A stretch of DNA of 64,000 bases. It comes from Pollenia angustigena. Its lineage: Eukaryota > Arthropoda > Insecta > Diptera > Polleniidae. A program made the position numbers and the translations under genes. Positions 33,484 through 45,018 of this stretch are shown one piece after another; position 1 is the stretch's first letter; every line of letters begins with the position of its first letter. A model generated the notes under the pieces. That model made no database searches and was not told where the DNA came from. It saw only the letters and a program-made list of their open reading frames with translations. The stretch is taken from contig OV884059.1 of the NCBI GenBank assembly GCA_930367215.1, positions 75,115,393 through 75,179,392 on the forward strand. Direction: 5' to 3'.

Positions 33484-33662
33484 GCTCAGTTAGCCGGGAG
33501 TAACAGTAACGTTAAAAATCAGCTGATTTATTTTGTTGTATGTAAAGCAATTAGAACGATTACAGTTATCAGTAAGATGTTACGTCTCAATCTGTAAGAA
33601 ATAGATTGGTCTTACTTGTTTACGGTAAGGTTACGGTTACTATTAATCCCGGCTAACTGAGC
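33484..33662. mobile_element. MITE, 179 bp, GCTCAGTTAGCCGGGA ends
   Basis: A perfect 16-bp inverted repeat lies at 33484-33499 and 33647-33662, followed inward by TAACAGTAAC/GGTTACTATT. The target duplication is unclear. No ORF. Confidence 0.7.
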
Positions 33663-34036
33663 ATTTAGCTTTAACGTTGCATTAAAAACGTAAACAAAAA
33701 TGTTTTTTGAATGAAAATTTATATGATTAACAAAATTTTTTTTCTTTTAACACTTTTTAAATTTGACTTAAGATGTTTTGTCAAAATGCCACATATTTTA
33801 TGATAAGTATTTAACAAAGTTGAAGAAGAAATAGCAAAACCAAAATGTAGCCAACAAGTGTAGGATGCTTCCCAAAAAAATAATGCAGCTTATCCAAAAA
33901 TGTAGGAGACAAGCAGTTAAGCACTAGACGCTTTGAACCTGCCTTATTAAGATTATTGATAAATTAATGCTTAAATGAATAACCACAGAACGTCGAATTT
34001 TAACTAAAACACCTGATAAAACAGAAAAATATTCAA

Positions 34037-34983
34037 CCTTATTCTGCGTTTCGATTACCTTCCCGCATTCAGTTACGCTCGGATCGAAAAAAGGTATTCT
34101 GACAAAAAAACTTAATCGAAAGAAAAAGAAGAAGAGCAGAGTATGTTTAAATTAGGTTCTTTGCAGTGAAACGTGTAAATCGAAACAGTAAAAATAAGCA
34201 ATTTTGTAAACATTTTAGTTAAAAGTCAAATTGATTGCTCAAAAAAGTAATAAATAAAATAAATAAACAAATAAAAATTAAATATTGTGAGAATAAAGCA
34301 TCAGCTAAGAAGAGAAAATAAAAAAGTTCCGGAACATAGATAAATACGTGAGTAAGAGGCATTTGTGGTCAAAATATTAGTGTAAAGAATCCTGCCGCGC
34401 CGGAGGTGATATTTTAATTATTTTTAACATCGTTGCGGCCCAAAAATAAAATTCCTTTGTTTTTACAAAATGGAATCGATAGCAGCGGCGCTGTTGCTGG
34501 AAGAGGAAAACACACACTCCAGAATGCAGAATTAAGAATTGAAAAGCGAGGTTGAGAGACAATTGTAATCCATTCGAGATGACTGATAAATTGTGAAACT
34601 TTTGTTTAAAATACATATGCATTTATGCTTGTAGTAACCACAAGCAATATCGTCCTTCATTTCCATTAAGCTTACCAGCTTTTCGTACTGCTGAGGTGTT
34701 TTTGTTTTCGACCTGTATTAAACAAAAAATGTTTACAAAATAAGTTTATTTTATACTTACATGTTTTTAAGTTTATTCTTTTTTTTTAAAGTCAAACAAG
34801 AATCGAAAAAAAATCCGTTAGCACATACACAACTTAGAAAAACGTAGATACGATCGTAACGCAGAATACATGCAATCGAAGAAACAAATCGAAATGAAAC
34901 GAAACGGAACGGAACGGGACACAGAATACCAAAGTTGCCAAACGGAGAAAATTTCGATCCAAATCGAAACGCAGAATAAGGGT
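34037..34983. mobile_element. TIR element, 947 bp
   Basis: CCTTATTCTGCGTTTCGATT at 34037-34056 is exactly inverted at 34964-34983. A second inverted pair (GGATCGAAA, GGTATTCTG) lies about 40-60 bp inside each end. The right subterminal part contains degenerate GAAACGGAACG units (about 34885-34920). No transposase is visible and no target duplication was found. Confidence 0.65.
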
Positions 34984-35213
34984 GATTATTTCTGTACTTA
35001 AAAGTTCTATATAATGAAGTGTTTTTTTGGTCTTATGCAGATTTGTTATCGGAAAGTTCGACTGTACACCTTTCTTTGCTGTTTTAATGAAAATTTAATG
35101 AAGTGACTTTTTTAATTTAAAGCACTACTTGTTAGTAAAAAACAAAAAATGTACATAACATGTATGTACGTTATAAAATCTCTAATAATTTGTTAAAATT
35201 TGGCAAAATAGTC

Positions 35214-35365
35214 TAATAGAAACTGGGAATTATTTCCTTCCGAAGGTTATTTCTGAAAAATTAAAGGAATAGGACTATTGCAAAAAAAAAGCTTTATAAA
35301 ATACATAACTGAAATTTAGCCCATAGAATAAATTCGAAAAATTAAAAAATGTTCAAAATAGTCTA
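35214..35365 (+). repeat. Dispersed repeat, single-arm copy of the 39681-40170 family
   Basis: GGGAATTATTTCCTTCCGAA followed by GGAATAGGACTATTG, AAAGCTTTATAAAATACATA, CTGAAATTTAGC and AGAATAAATTCGAAAAAT matches one arm of the 39.7 kb foldback. Confidence 0.6.
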
Positions 35366-35947
35366 ATTATTTCATATTTTAAAAGTTTGCTTAATTAAAT
35401 ACAAACATACTCACATCGATGATACGTTTTTTGTTTCAGAAAAATACAAATCAAAATAACGTTACACATATCAATATAAAATGTTTTCTTCGAAAATAGA
35501 TCGGTTATCGCATTTAAAGCTTTATATCTCAAATATTTGTTATTTAAAAACGTTTTTCGCTTCTCCTGTAAACAAAATGATGAGAAAATTAAATTGCGTT
35601 CTGTTTTTTTTTTTTTTAACCACAAACTTTGTTGTGTTCGGTTCAACACATTGATGTTCGTTCGTTTCAGTTGTGCTTAGAACCGTTTTGGCTGGTAAAA
35701 AAAACAGCCAAAAATTACTAAAAAATATAAAAAGACAGCGAAAAAATTTTACACAATACACACACAAGCTATTCGTGCTGTGGTCGTTGCTCATTTCTAT
35801 ATCAATGTAAAAAAAAGTATACAGAACAACTTTATTTGTATATAGCGTTCGTCACTTTCTTGAAAATAGTTACGAAAAGTATTAGGGGTTGTGTTCGTCT
35901 GCACAAACACTAAAAAAATAGATACCGTACGTCTCGCTAAATAATCT
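35366..35947. other. No supported gene
   Basis: Overlapping minus-strand frames at 35395-35794 are AT-driven and lack domains. Confidence 0.35.
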
Positions 35948-36978
35948 CTGCAAATAATGCGACTAGTCCATACTAGTGCTGGGATACTATCTATATTTTC
36001 TACTATCGATATTTATCGATAGTTCAGATTTCACTATCGATATATCGATATTACTATCCACTGAATGTTTGTACTTGTGCAGGAAAACTTTAATTATTTT
36101 ATACGAACGTTATTTTAGATGGCAGTTTTTTAAAAATTGATAAGTACCTTTCTGAAGGAACCGAAAGTAACTTTAAACAATTTTCCAAATTCTAAACCCA
36201 AAAAGGTTATCAATCTAGCGGACTTATCCTCTAATGGTCGTTCATTGTTTTGTCCTATGCTTGCAATTGCATTTGGATTTGCATTTTTTATTTTACAACA
36301 TTACAAAAATATTTGACATATCAGTCCCAATATAAACATGTAAAAATTTCAACTTATAGGCCTTTAATTAGCAGTAAAAAGCACTGCTAAGCAATTCATA
36401 CCACTTGCCATTCTAGTTGTTTGTATTCATTGCTGTAATTCAGTGCTAATTAATAATAGCAAGTAAAAATTTGCGGCAAAAAACTGTGTGTGTACAGCTG
36501 CTGTTAGATGTCTTCATAGCTGTATTTTAAATAATAAAAATATCGATATTTATATTTTTCCTATCGATATTTTCGATATTTTAAAACTATCGATAATATC
36601 GATAGTCTATCGATAGTTTCCCAGCACTAGTCCATACACACATGTAAAATGTAGGCCAAAAGGGACTAGGACTAGTCCAAAGGTAGTCCCAATGTATGGG
36701 AAAAACATGGTATATTTAACGGTACGATGTTCAAGGGCAGGACCATATAACCCAGCTTTGGATTACAAAGGAGTAGTCTTAAGACTACTCCTTGGTATAC
36801 TCCAGAGGTTTAGTTTTAAAATCGTTTAAAAACGAAAACATGTTAAAAAATGAAGACATGTCGTTTCACTACAAACTCTTTTTTAAGAATGACATGGTCT
36901 ATGACTGCATTACATCGGACCATGTTGTAAGTAGTCCATTTGATCAAAATGGATCAAGTAGTCCAATATTATTTGCAG
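35948..36978. mobile_element. Possible TIR element hosting hAT copy B
   Basis: CTGCAAATAAT at 35948-35958 is inverted at 36968-36978. AGTAGTCC/GGACTA words recur on both sides of the hAT insertion, and a perfect 26-bp palindrome centred on CTTAAG lies at 36768-36793. Without the hAT insert the element would be about 370 bp. No clear target duplication. Confidence 0.4.
35974..36629. mobile_element. Non-autonomous hAT element, copy B, with TATCGATA-rich ends
   Basis: The ends are TAGTGCTGGGATACTATC and ...CCCAGCACTA. An exact 8-bp target duplication GTCCATAC flanks them (35966-35973 and 36630-36637). It contains about nine perfect TATCGATA octamers, four at the left and five at the right. It matches copy A from the left end to AACTTTAATTATTTT and from GTTATTTTAGATGGCAG to the right end, but lacks about 650 bp of copy A's interior. 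Non-coding. Confidence 0.9.
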
Positions 36979-38089
36979 GAAATGTTCTGTTTATTTTCGA
37001 CCACTGATAAAATGAGATGTTACGTTATTTTGCATTTAAGGTTACGATATGTACATATATTTTTTTGAAATGATTATGGGAAATTTCATTTGGAAATCAT
37101 ATGAACTTAAAAAGAAATTTACCTTGCCTTTGCGAAATTTTAAAAAATTTTAATGATCAGCTTAAATAGTCTTGTAATTACCAAATATCAGAGTTGTCAA
37201 AATATTTAAATTAAAAAAAGTCTGGTGTTTTAACATGAGTTATTAATGATAGCTACGAATCAAGGTTGGCAACCAAAGCCCTTAATAATACTGATACCGC
37301 TTAAATACCAGTTACAATTGAATACCGGTATTGATACCGATACCGAAATTCGTTTTGGTTGCCAAAAAACATATCTTTTATTTTTCAAAATGTTGAATAT
37401 TTTAACATGTTTCTACTCTGCAAAATCGATATATTTTTTTTAATAAAACAACTTTCAGAGCGACATCCCAACAGTCAATGGCTGACTTCATAAACACAGT
37501 GTTGCAAAGCATCACTTAAAACATTGTCTTGATAAAGGTTATGGAGTTTATGAAGCTATTCCTGTTAGTGGTGTATTGCAACACTGCGTTTATGAAATCA
37601 GCCAATATTTGGGATTCGGAAAAAATTCCAAATTTACAGATTTCACTAGATCTGCACTATTTCTTGTGATGTCGGCTAGCCAGTTTTTCTACCTAGTACT
37701 ACGGGAGTCAGTAGCCCCTAGTGATACGCCACTAGACTGACTTTTGTTGAGGCCTCCGTTAGTATGCTTCTAGCAGAAAATGCTTTCTGTCTTGCAGGAA
37801 GATTGTCTTGGCGGAAGTTTCGCTTTTCCGCTAAAAAGATACTTTCGGGGATAACGTTTTGGTTGTGGCTTAATATCCAAACTCGCGGGATGGGGGATTC
37901 GGAAAATTCCACTAAAGGTCTAATTTTTTTATCACAAGTGGGAAATTTTATCCTGAGAGAGGAATGTCCTTAGGATCTGTTGCTTCTCAACTGAAGCAGC
38001 TTACATTTCTCGAAAAGTAGCGGAGGCTTGTTAGCTCCAGCTCATAAACAAAGAGCGAGTGTAAAATCTTGCCGAGTTATGAATCTAGT
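36979..38089. other. No supported gene
   Basis: 37690-38060 is less AT-rich, with antiparallel short frames, but shows no domain. It may belong to the repeat noted at 38090-38190. Confidence 0.3.
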
Positions 38090-38190
38090 TTCTACCTGTG
38101 TGTGACGGTGCCTCTCATATTCGGGGGCGGTTGGTAAATGCATTGCTTTAAACCAATTTGGTTGAGATCCACCATGAGAGAAGGGCCATA
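38090..38190 (-). repeat. Repeat related to 19258-19380
   Basis: The minus strand GTGGATCTCAACCA...ATTTACCAACCGCC matches the 19.3 kb segment. Family unknown. Confidence 0.4.
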
Positions 38191-39359
38191 TGGCGGGTAC
38201 TCATGTAAATCCCTTCCACAACTGTGTTAGAACTACTACTTGCAATTCACGGCACTCGCTACGTTTTCCACTATATGTCTTGGATTCTTCTGGTGCGGAA
38301 AGACGTTCAACAGGCCCTCCGTCTGTTCATTAAAAATAACACGTTACTTTTGCATCCAGAGAATAATTTGTTATTACTGATTACAGGCCACGTTCATCCG
38401 CCCGCAATGAAGCATTCATCAAAGGTTTGGTCCACAATGAAGCATTCATTAAAGGTTTGGTCCACAAGTTGATAATTTCATAAACTTTGAAAGTGACTCA
38501 AATTTGGATTGACTGAGCCGCCATGCTTGCAGTTCTATAAGCAAGCCAGCTGGAAGCATTTCCTTGTTCAATCGAAATGATCGAATTCCCAGGTTAGCAG
38601 AAGAAAAAAAACCTTCATTTGAGAGTTTTCTTTGCTAAACTTAATTATTTTAATTTGCCATTTACAAACATCGAGAATTTTGTTCTGTAGAACATGAATT
38701 TTCCAAGGCGGCCTGATATATTTCATAATTAAATAAAACTTTCGGAGTTTTCTAATTTTTTGTGTTTTTTTTTTTTTTTTTTTTTTTTAATTTAGGAGTT
38801 ATTTTACTATTCCCCGCTTTGCTAACAATTCAAAATTGTTGCCCAAACTTTCCATATTTATGGCAGGCTTTTTCATGTCGTCTACCATCCTTCTTACCCA
38901 ATCTTGAAATGTTCAACAAAACTTGAAAGTTTCAAGAATTGTGTAAATTGTTTTTTATATAAAACTTAATTCTATCTCTGTAAACATCACTTTTCTCCAC
39001 ACATCATCAAATTGCTTAATTTAAATATTGTGTCCTTTTGCTGTACTTACGTCAGAATGTACTCATATGCTCCACCCCTTTTAGTCATGTAACATTATTG
39101 ACAGTGTGTGACACGTACTGACATCCTCTATTGTTTTCATGCCATGTTTAAATAATAAAAAAATACCAAGAAAAAACAGAAAATATAAAAATATTTTAAC
39201 ATGATGTAAACATAGATTTTGTTTTTCACAAAATCTGTTTTTTTTTTTATTTGTATGAATATTAAGTATAGGAAAAATAACATATTTGGTTAATTAAAGT
39301 GTTTGTAACAAAGTCTACTGTTAACTATGTATGTACTAAAGGCCTGCATAAATGTATTT
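38191..39359. other. No supported gene; T24 tract at 38765-38788
   Basis: A 26-bp word containing GAAGCATTCAT-AAAGG-TTGGTCCACAA repeats in tandem near 38410-38468. Otherwise nothing was recognised. Confidence 0.35.
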
Positions 39360-39515
39360 GAAAATCAAATGCACGACAAAAATCAAAAATTCACCGTTTG
39401 GTGCGGTTTTCACGCTGGTGGTATCATCGGACCTTATTTCTTCAAAATAAACCTGTCCAAAATGCTCTTAGGCAAGAACTGCCGCGGTGACCATATGCCC
39501 CAAATTATTTTTAAA
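39360..39515 (+). pseudogene. Short mariner-type transposase fragment
   Basis: About 20 residues, KFTVWCGFHAGGIIGPYFF, match the strand after the first catalytic Asp in the 12427-13090 relic. A degenerate NLSKMLLGKNCRGDHM segment follows where VTVNG.RYR.MI is expected. No other domain survives. Confidence 0.6.
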
Positions 39516-39680
39516 TCTTAAAGATATATGACCAAAAATTTAATTTTTCATGTTAAACTGGTCTAAAGAAATTATCGTTTACGTATGTATAGTTGAAGTT
39601 TTAAAATTTTTAATCCAAATTTTTTAATATTTTTAATTAGTAGAAACTGGGAATTATTTCCTTCCGAAGGTAACTTTATA

Positions 39681-40170
39681 TTATATTCAACATTTTTCAT
39701 TTTTCGAATTTATTCTATGAGCTAAATTTCAGTTATGTATTTTATAAAGCTTTTTTGTAATAGTTCTATTCCTTCAATTTTTCAGAAATGACTTTATACA
39801 CTACCAGACTATTATATTGTATTTTCTTTTTACATTTTACCTTAGCCTTCCTTTGGAAAGCAATGAAGTATATTGAATGTACAGAAAAATTTACAATTAT
39901 TAGACACCAGCAGAATGTAATGCATTTTCTGGCCCGCTACGGCCGTCGCCAGCATTCTTTGTGTCTCACTGGATAGTGTTACTTTATAAATTGAATGTAT
40001 TTAACTCAACTATTTTAACAAATAGAAAATACAATATAATAGTCTGGTAGTGTATAAAGTCATTTCTGAAAAATTGTAGGAATAGAACTATTACTAAAAA
40101 GCTTTATAAAATACATAACTGAAATTTAGCTCATAGAATAAATTCGAAAAATGAAAAACGTTGAATATAA
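39681..40170. mobile_element. Foldback element, about 490 bp, 150-bp arms
   Basis: The arms (39681-39832 and 40022-40170) are near-perfect inverted copies through TTTCGAATTTATTCTATGAG, AGCTAAATTTCAGTTATG, TATTTTATAAAGCTTTTTTG and ACACTACCAGACTATTATAT. The 190-bp loop includes GGCCCGCTACGGCCGTCGCC. Single-arm relatives occur at 4975-5245 and 35214-35365. Confidence 0.7.
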
Positions 40171-40175
40171 TATTT

Positions 40176-40520
40176 TTAATTAGGCTAAAGTTCATCAAAT
40201 TTAACTTTCATTAAATTATTCTTATGAAGAAAGGAATTTTACAACATGAAATTAATTAAAATTTATTGATAATTTTTCATTCTTGACTGAAGCTGGGCTC
40301 GAACCCAGGCGTTTTTACGGACAGGTAACCCTTACATGTTTAGATTGCAACCACTCAATCTCTTCAGAGGGCTTGCCGTTTAACACTCGCAGCCATCGAC
40401 GACTGCTGACGTCAATAGTCAAACATCAATCCTTAAACCAAATTGTATTTAACCTTTGGTATATCGAAATTTGCTTTGAATGATTATCTATTTTAATTTA
40501 TTTTACATGTTTTTCCTTAC
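40176..40520 (-). repeat. tRNA-related SINE-like repeat, copy 2
   Basis: It has the same body as 748-1566 but without the two MITEs. On the minus strand the B box is GGGTTCGAGCCC (40295-40306) and an A-box-like GATTGAGTGG lies near 40350. It continues through ACACTCGCAGCCATCGACGA and GTCAATAGTCAAACATCAAT as copy 1 does after its second MITE. Confidence 0.6.
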
Positions 40521-41229
40521 TTCTGTTTTTTCGTACTTTTGTCAAGAATTCTTCTTGAAGTTCAAAGTACATTTTTTTTTGTTTTTGTTTTTCATTCTTT
40601 TGTCTTTCTTTTTCTTGTTGACCTTTTTTCAGTATAACTTGAAGGACAAATGCAAACATAGAGCCCGTGCCTTAGCTTTAACAATAATCAGTATTGTGGT
40701 TTTAGAATTTTGCAGAAATTTTCGTAGAGTTAATTTCAACTTGCTTTTATCTGAACTTTAATTGAAATTTGGACAAGAGAAAAACTATGTCTTCATTTAG
40801 TTTCCTTAAGATTAACTGATAATAAAATGTTTGAATATATAATTTTTTTTATTGATTTATCGTGTTAATTCAGTTATCCTCTCATTTCTCATCTTCTAGT
40901 AAGGAAAACTATTTTTTTCTTCTTTTCAATTCTCAATAAGATATGCATGATATTGATATGCATGTTAACGAAATGTAAACGATAAATTTTCATTTATATC
41001 CGAACAAGTTCCTCTTATTGAGGATGAGTGACTAATACTCGTAGAAACAGGATTAACTTACAAAGAGAGAATATTTCTAGAAATTTAAAAATGAATAATT
41101 AAAGAATGTTGATTTTATGTAGAAAAAAATTTTAATCTGAAATACTGAATAAGATTTCAAATGTTCAGAATTCTTCCTCTAATCCACATCCAGTTGAATT
41201 ATGGGAAAAATTAGGCCCCGAAAGTAAAT
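40521..41229. other. No supported gene
   Basis: T-rich. The 93-codon frame at 40480-40761 is Phe/Leu-rich low complexity. Confidence 0.35.
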
Positions 41230-41602
41230 GCCCAACCATAATCTGTTTTTAAGCTGGTTTTAGCAAATATGCGAACATGCGAACACATGTAAATCAAATG
41301 AGGTAAACCATATTGAATTTAAGGAAACTTTTTAAGTTTTATGAAACTGGCATTTGCTTAAGCAAAGTGCTTTTGATTTACTGCCTGTTTGTAGAACGCG
41401 AGCACAAAAGTGACTCGCTTAACTTACATTTAAAACAAAAACAAATTTTGAAATTTTGTTTTTGTTTTAAATGTAAGTTGAACGAGTCACTTTTGCGCTC
41501 GCGTTCTACAAACAGGCAGTTAGTTTTTTTTTTAATATATGAGAGAATTTTTGGAAATTTTTGACAGTGAGTTAAGCAAGGCTATGCATATAATGGTTGG
41601 GC
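41230..41602. mobile_element. Hairpin MITE, GCCCAACCAT family, copy 2
   Basis: The ends are GCCCAACCATAATC and ATAATGGTTGGGC. The left part (GCGAACACATGTAAATCAAA, GGTAAACCATATTGAATTTA) is homologous to the minus strand of copy 1 near 5960-6030. The centre holds an unrelated near-perfect hairpin at 41380-41520. Confidence 0.7.
41380..41520. repeat. Near-perfect hairpin with 65-70 bp arms
   Basis: ACTGCCTGTTTGTAGAACGC at the left is complemented at the right end, and the arms stay paired to a very small loop near 41447-41455. One mismatch pair or so is visible per arm. Confidence 0.8.
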
Positions 41603-41802
41603 CTTAAGTCCTGCAAAGGAGCTATGATTAATAAATGAACTGCCGATTAATCGAAATGTAGTGAATTTAATATCGATTCAAAATCATCACTTCCGGTTTT
41701 GAAGCACGTTACGCGTGTTACGAAATTTGAAAAACTCTTTAACTTATGTAGATTTTCATTCTAAAAATGTTACAATATAATAAGGACACACTAAAAAATG
41801 AT

Positions 41803-42366
41803 GGGGGGGGGGGGGGGGGGGGGTGCTTTAAAACCTTGCGAGATAAAGCCATAATGGCCTTATTGTCCAATCATTGAGAGGTATGGTCATATTTAAAATG
41901 AAATGAGAGATATAGCCATATTTTTTTTTCGCAAATGAGAGATGAAGCCATATTTTTCCAGAATATTATTATGCATGGTGTAAACATTCGGTAAAAGGGA
42001 ACAATCCTTAGTTATCATTGAAAAACATTTTTTTATTCTTGTGACGCACACAGGAAAACTTTATTCAGCGAAGCCACCTGCCACGTCCTACTGGAGGAAA
42101 AAACCCCTAAGCACGGCCGCAGGCCGCCACGCAGAAAACTTTAGTACGCAAAGCCAGATTTCAATACTTTAGTGTCTCCGGAACTGAAGTGAGAGATAAA
42201 GCCATTTTATAATAATGCTAATGTGAGCTAAGACCATGATGGCTTTATCTCCCATTCAAATAAAAAAAAAGCCTTTATCTCCCTATTGAATGAGAGATAA
42301 AGCCATCATGGCCTTATCTCACATGGTAAAAAAAAATCACTCCTTCCCCCCCCCCCCCCCCCCCCC
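41803..42366. mobile_element. Inverted-repeat element capped by G21 and C21
   Basis: It begins with 21 G (41803-41823) and ends with 21 C (42346-42366). The flanks AAAATGAT (41795-41802) and AAAATGAA (42367-42374) match at seven of eight positions, a likely hAT-size target duplication. GAGATAAAGCCAT and AATGGC/GATGGC motifs recur about eight times in both orientations. A GC-rich core lies near 42060-42130. No ORF. The equal homopolymers could also reflect an assembly effect. Confidence 0.7.
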
Positions 42367-42399
42367 AAAATGAAAACATTAAATTAAAATATGATTTCC

Positions 42400-42765
42400 G
42401 ACATATGTTCGCTGTGGCTTCGAGTTACATGGTCCATTCGATCAGTCAAATCTTTGACCACTTTTTCCGATTCATCTGGCCGTATGGCTTCAACATTGGT
42501 TTTCAATGCTTTAAAAGTATCTGGCTTAGCGGCATATACTAATGACTTAACATTGTCCCATTAAAAGTAATCCAGATACGTTAAATCACACAAACGAGGG
42601 GGTCACGTGGACAGGTTAACTTTAAAAAAACTCTGTCACCAAATTAATTTTGCAATAAATCGATTGTTAGGCGGGCTGTATGGCGCCATCTTGTTGGAAC
42701 CAAATGTTGTTGATCAGCATGACTCGATAGCGCTTGCCATTCACCGTAACGGGAACTTCTTGCTC
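42400..42765 (-). pseudogene. Mariner-type transposase relic, catalytic C-terminal half
   Basis: Read right to left: VTVNGKRYRVML, then NNIWFQQDGA (second catalytic Asp), a decayed stretch, CDLTYLDYF (third Asp) and a stop. WDNVKSLVYAAKPDTFKALK, DESEKVVKDLTDRM and a final SHSEHM follow. It contains stops and an internal deletion or frameshift between the second and third Asp. It differs in sequence from the other relics, so it represents another mariner-type lineage. Confidence 0.75.
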
Positions 42766-42840
42766 ATTTTAAAAGAGCGTGTAAACCGCAACAAACAGAA
42801 AATTGTAATGGATATAATGGTGATTTGTTAACGGCTTATT

Positions 42841-44600
42841 TTTGCTTATTAACGAAGCCAGTTAAACAGAAAAGAGCTTCATAAAATGGACGAAGTGCTC
42901 TATAAACTTTATTTTTTTAAAATAAATTTTTAAAATTTGAAAACGATTAATGATGACTTGCCAAATCTCACATAACAGATATGTCAACACAATAACGTAG
43001 TCTAAAACTCAGATTTTCCGGAGAAATGTGATTATTTCTTACTATTATTACATTAAAGACCAACAGTTTAAGCAAACCTAAGCCTGTTCCGTCAATATTT
43101 TTGTATACAAACTTGGTAATGGCGGCAAAAACTTGCTTGCAGATTAACTAAACCTTGTTTAACTGAGATCTCAAAAACCCAGCCTCAGCTGTCAAACCGT
43201 AGTTATCGATATCGAAAGTTTCATGCAGTTTAGAAAACTCGATATGTTCTTTGTTTTGCATTAAGCGTCTTAATAAAATTTAAACAAAATTTTTTTAATT
43301 AATTTTCACAAACAATTACTTCTTTAAAAACAGTATAAGAAATATAATGTTATTTATGAATTACATAAAAATATGTTTAGAAATTTTTTAAATTGGTCCA
43401 TGGTCATGCCGTATATATTTATTTATATAGTATGTATGTATATATTAAATAAATATGTATGTATTATGTACTTCAAAATTATCGCTTTAATTGCCTAATA
43501 AAAATTAGAAGGAATATCCTTGGACACAGATAAATTGCTCAAAAGTGAAAAATGTCTGTGGTAAAGGTCCTTAAAATATTCAATAATAGCATGACTCATT
43601 ATTTAAAAAAAACCATAACAAAATGATTTTTGTATGTCCCCTCCCTTAAATTTTTAGCAAACACGTGTATTTTTTTTACTAAGGACTTTAAGGACAACAA
43701 ACCTGACTATACGCTGAAAATGTTATGGGTATGTCATACTATCTAACACGCAATAAAAAAATCATCATACCATTACACTAAACAGTTCTCTTTTAAGTTC
43801 CATCACACTGTTTTCTTCTAAAGCTAAAGCTCTCACTCTCTAGCTTGCCCTTTTCTCTCTCTCTCTCTCTGCCTTTCTCTCTAATTTTTACATTATCTTC
43901 ATATTGAAAAAAAATCCTATTTTTACAAAAAAAAAAAAAAAAAACTAAAAACAAAAATACAACTGGAAAAACTTATCATTCATTCTCATCACAAATTTGT
44001 ATTTTTCGAGAGCCCAACAACAACTACAAGTAAAATTAAAAAATATGTAGTAAAAATTTCCGACATAGTACATAAATATTCTTAAGTGTTTTTCTGTCTG
44101 TGTCATATCCTCACGTGTGTCTCGCGCGTTTGTGTTCCAACCCCTATTTGAAAAAAAAAACTTTATACTTTTATTTTGTGCGAAAAACTCATACTCAAAC
44201 ACAACCATTGAAATGCTCCAAAATAACGGAATCAAATAAAAGGAAACATTCCATAGCAACAAACAACAATAAAAATAAGAACCATGGAGAGCTTTACTAC
44301 ATACTACTACTCGTACTACTACTATTTTGTATTCAGTTTTTGTTTTTTACTACAACTTTGTGTACCCAAAATTGTACTATTAATATTGTGTTACTCGTAC
44401 TCACCACTGGAAAGACAAATACAATTGAATTTGAGGGAAGCAGCAGTGCTGCCATATATTATATGGGGACGAAAAACTGCACACTTAAGAAAAATAAACT
44501 TATTTTTACATACAGACAATGTCCCCGACTTATAATCTAGCGACAGCTGGCTCACGGATGAAAAATAAATCAGTACCTATTGCACGGAGAATAAATCGCT
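42841..44600. other. AT-rich with microsatellites, no supported gene
   Basis: It holds a (CT)n tract at about 43853-43870, an A-run near 43927-43943, and TAC triplets near 44290-44330. The 146-codon frame at 44100-44540 and its antiparallel partner are simple-sequence and are not accepted as genes. Confidence 0.45.
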
Positions 44601-44604
44601 AGCA

Positions 44605-44718
44605 CGCCAGAAGACACGGATCTTTCAATAACCAATATTGAAAGAAATATCAAACTAGCTGTTCAACATTTTTCCATAGCTCTCCAAACAAACCAGATAT
44701 AATAAAATATATTTTACA
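44605..44718 (+). pseudogene. Jockey-like LINE relic, 5' side of the BEL insertion
   Basis: One frame reads DLSITNIERNIKLAVQHFS followed by IALQTNQ (44619-44697), like the linker between endonuclease and reverse transcriptase in jockey-type ORF2. It is then broken. The other side of the insertion continues the same region. Confidence 0.6.
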
Positions 44719-44723
44719 GATAT
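44719..44723. repeat. Target-site duplication GATAT (left)
   Basis: It is identical to 50879-50883 and immediately outside the LTRs. A 5-bp duplication is usual for LTR retrotransposons. Confidence 0.9.
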
Positions 44724-45012
44724 TGTTTGAGATCTTATTAAATTAATAGTTTAATCACAAACCCTGTTTTAACGTAACCATATTTTAACGTAACGTACAT
44801 TTTTCTTATTTGTTGTATTTGCTTTTTTTTATTAATATATTGAGCGGTTTTGATTTTTTGTAATGTTCTAAAGTGTGTATCTATTGAGTTTTGTGTAAAG
44901 TTATTGAAGCGTGTAGTTCTCAGCCGCAATGTAAATTAAAAGAAATTAAAATTAAATAAATGTTAGTTGTTTTAATAATATTCAAATCGTTTCAATCTGA
45001 AATTCTCGTACA
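44724..45012 (+). repeat. 5' LTR, 289 bp
   Basis: It starts TGTTTGAG and ends TCGTACA, with the short inverted TGT/ACA ends. It contains two TTTTAACGTAAC repeats and a candidate poly(A) signal AATAAA (44955-44960). The minus-strand frame found in both LTRs is incidental. Confidence 0.95.
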
Positions 45013-45018
45013 TTTTAA

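Noticed and set aside
44100..44540. 146-codon plus-strand frame and a 105-codon frame on the opposite strand
   Set aside because: Built from TAC/ACA simple sequence and A-runs; Tyr/Lys/Thr-rich, no domain and no conserved start context.
44738..44929. 63-codon minus-strand frame repeated exactly at 50604-50795
   Set aside because: It is simply the antisense of the two LTRs.
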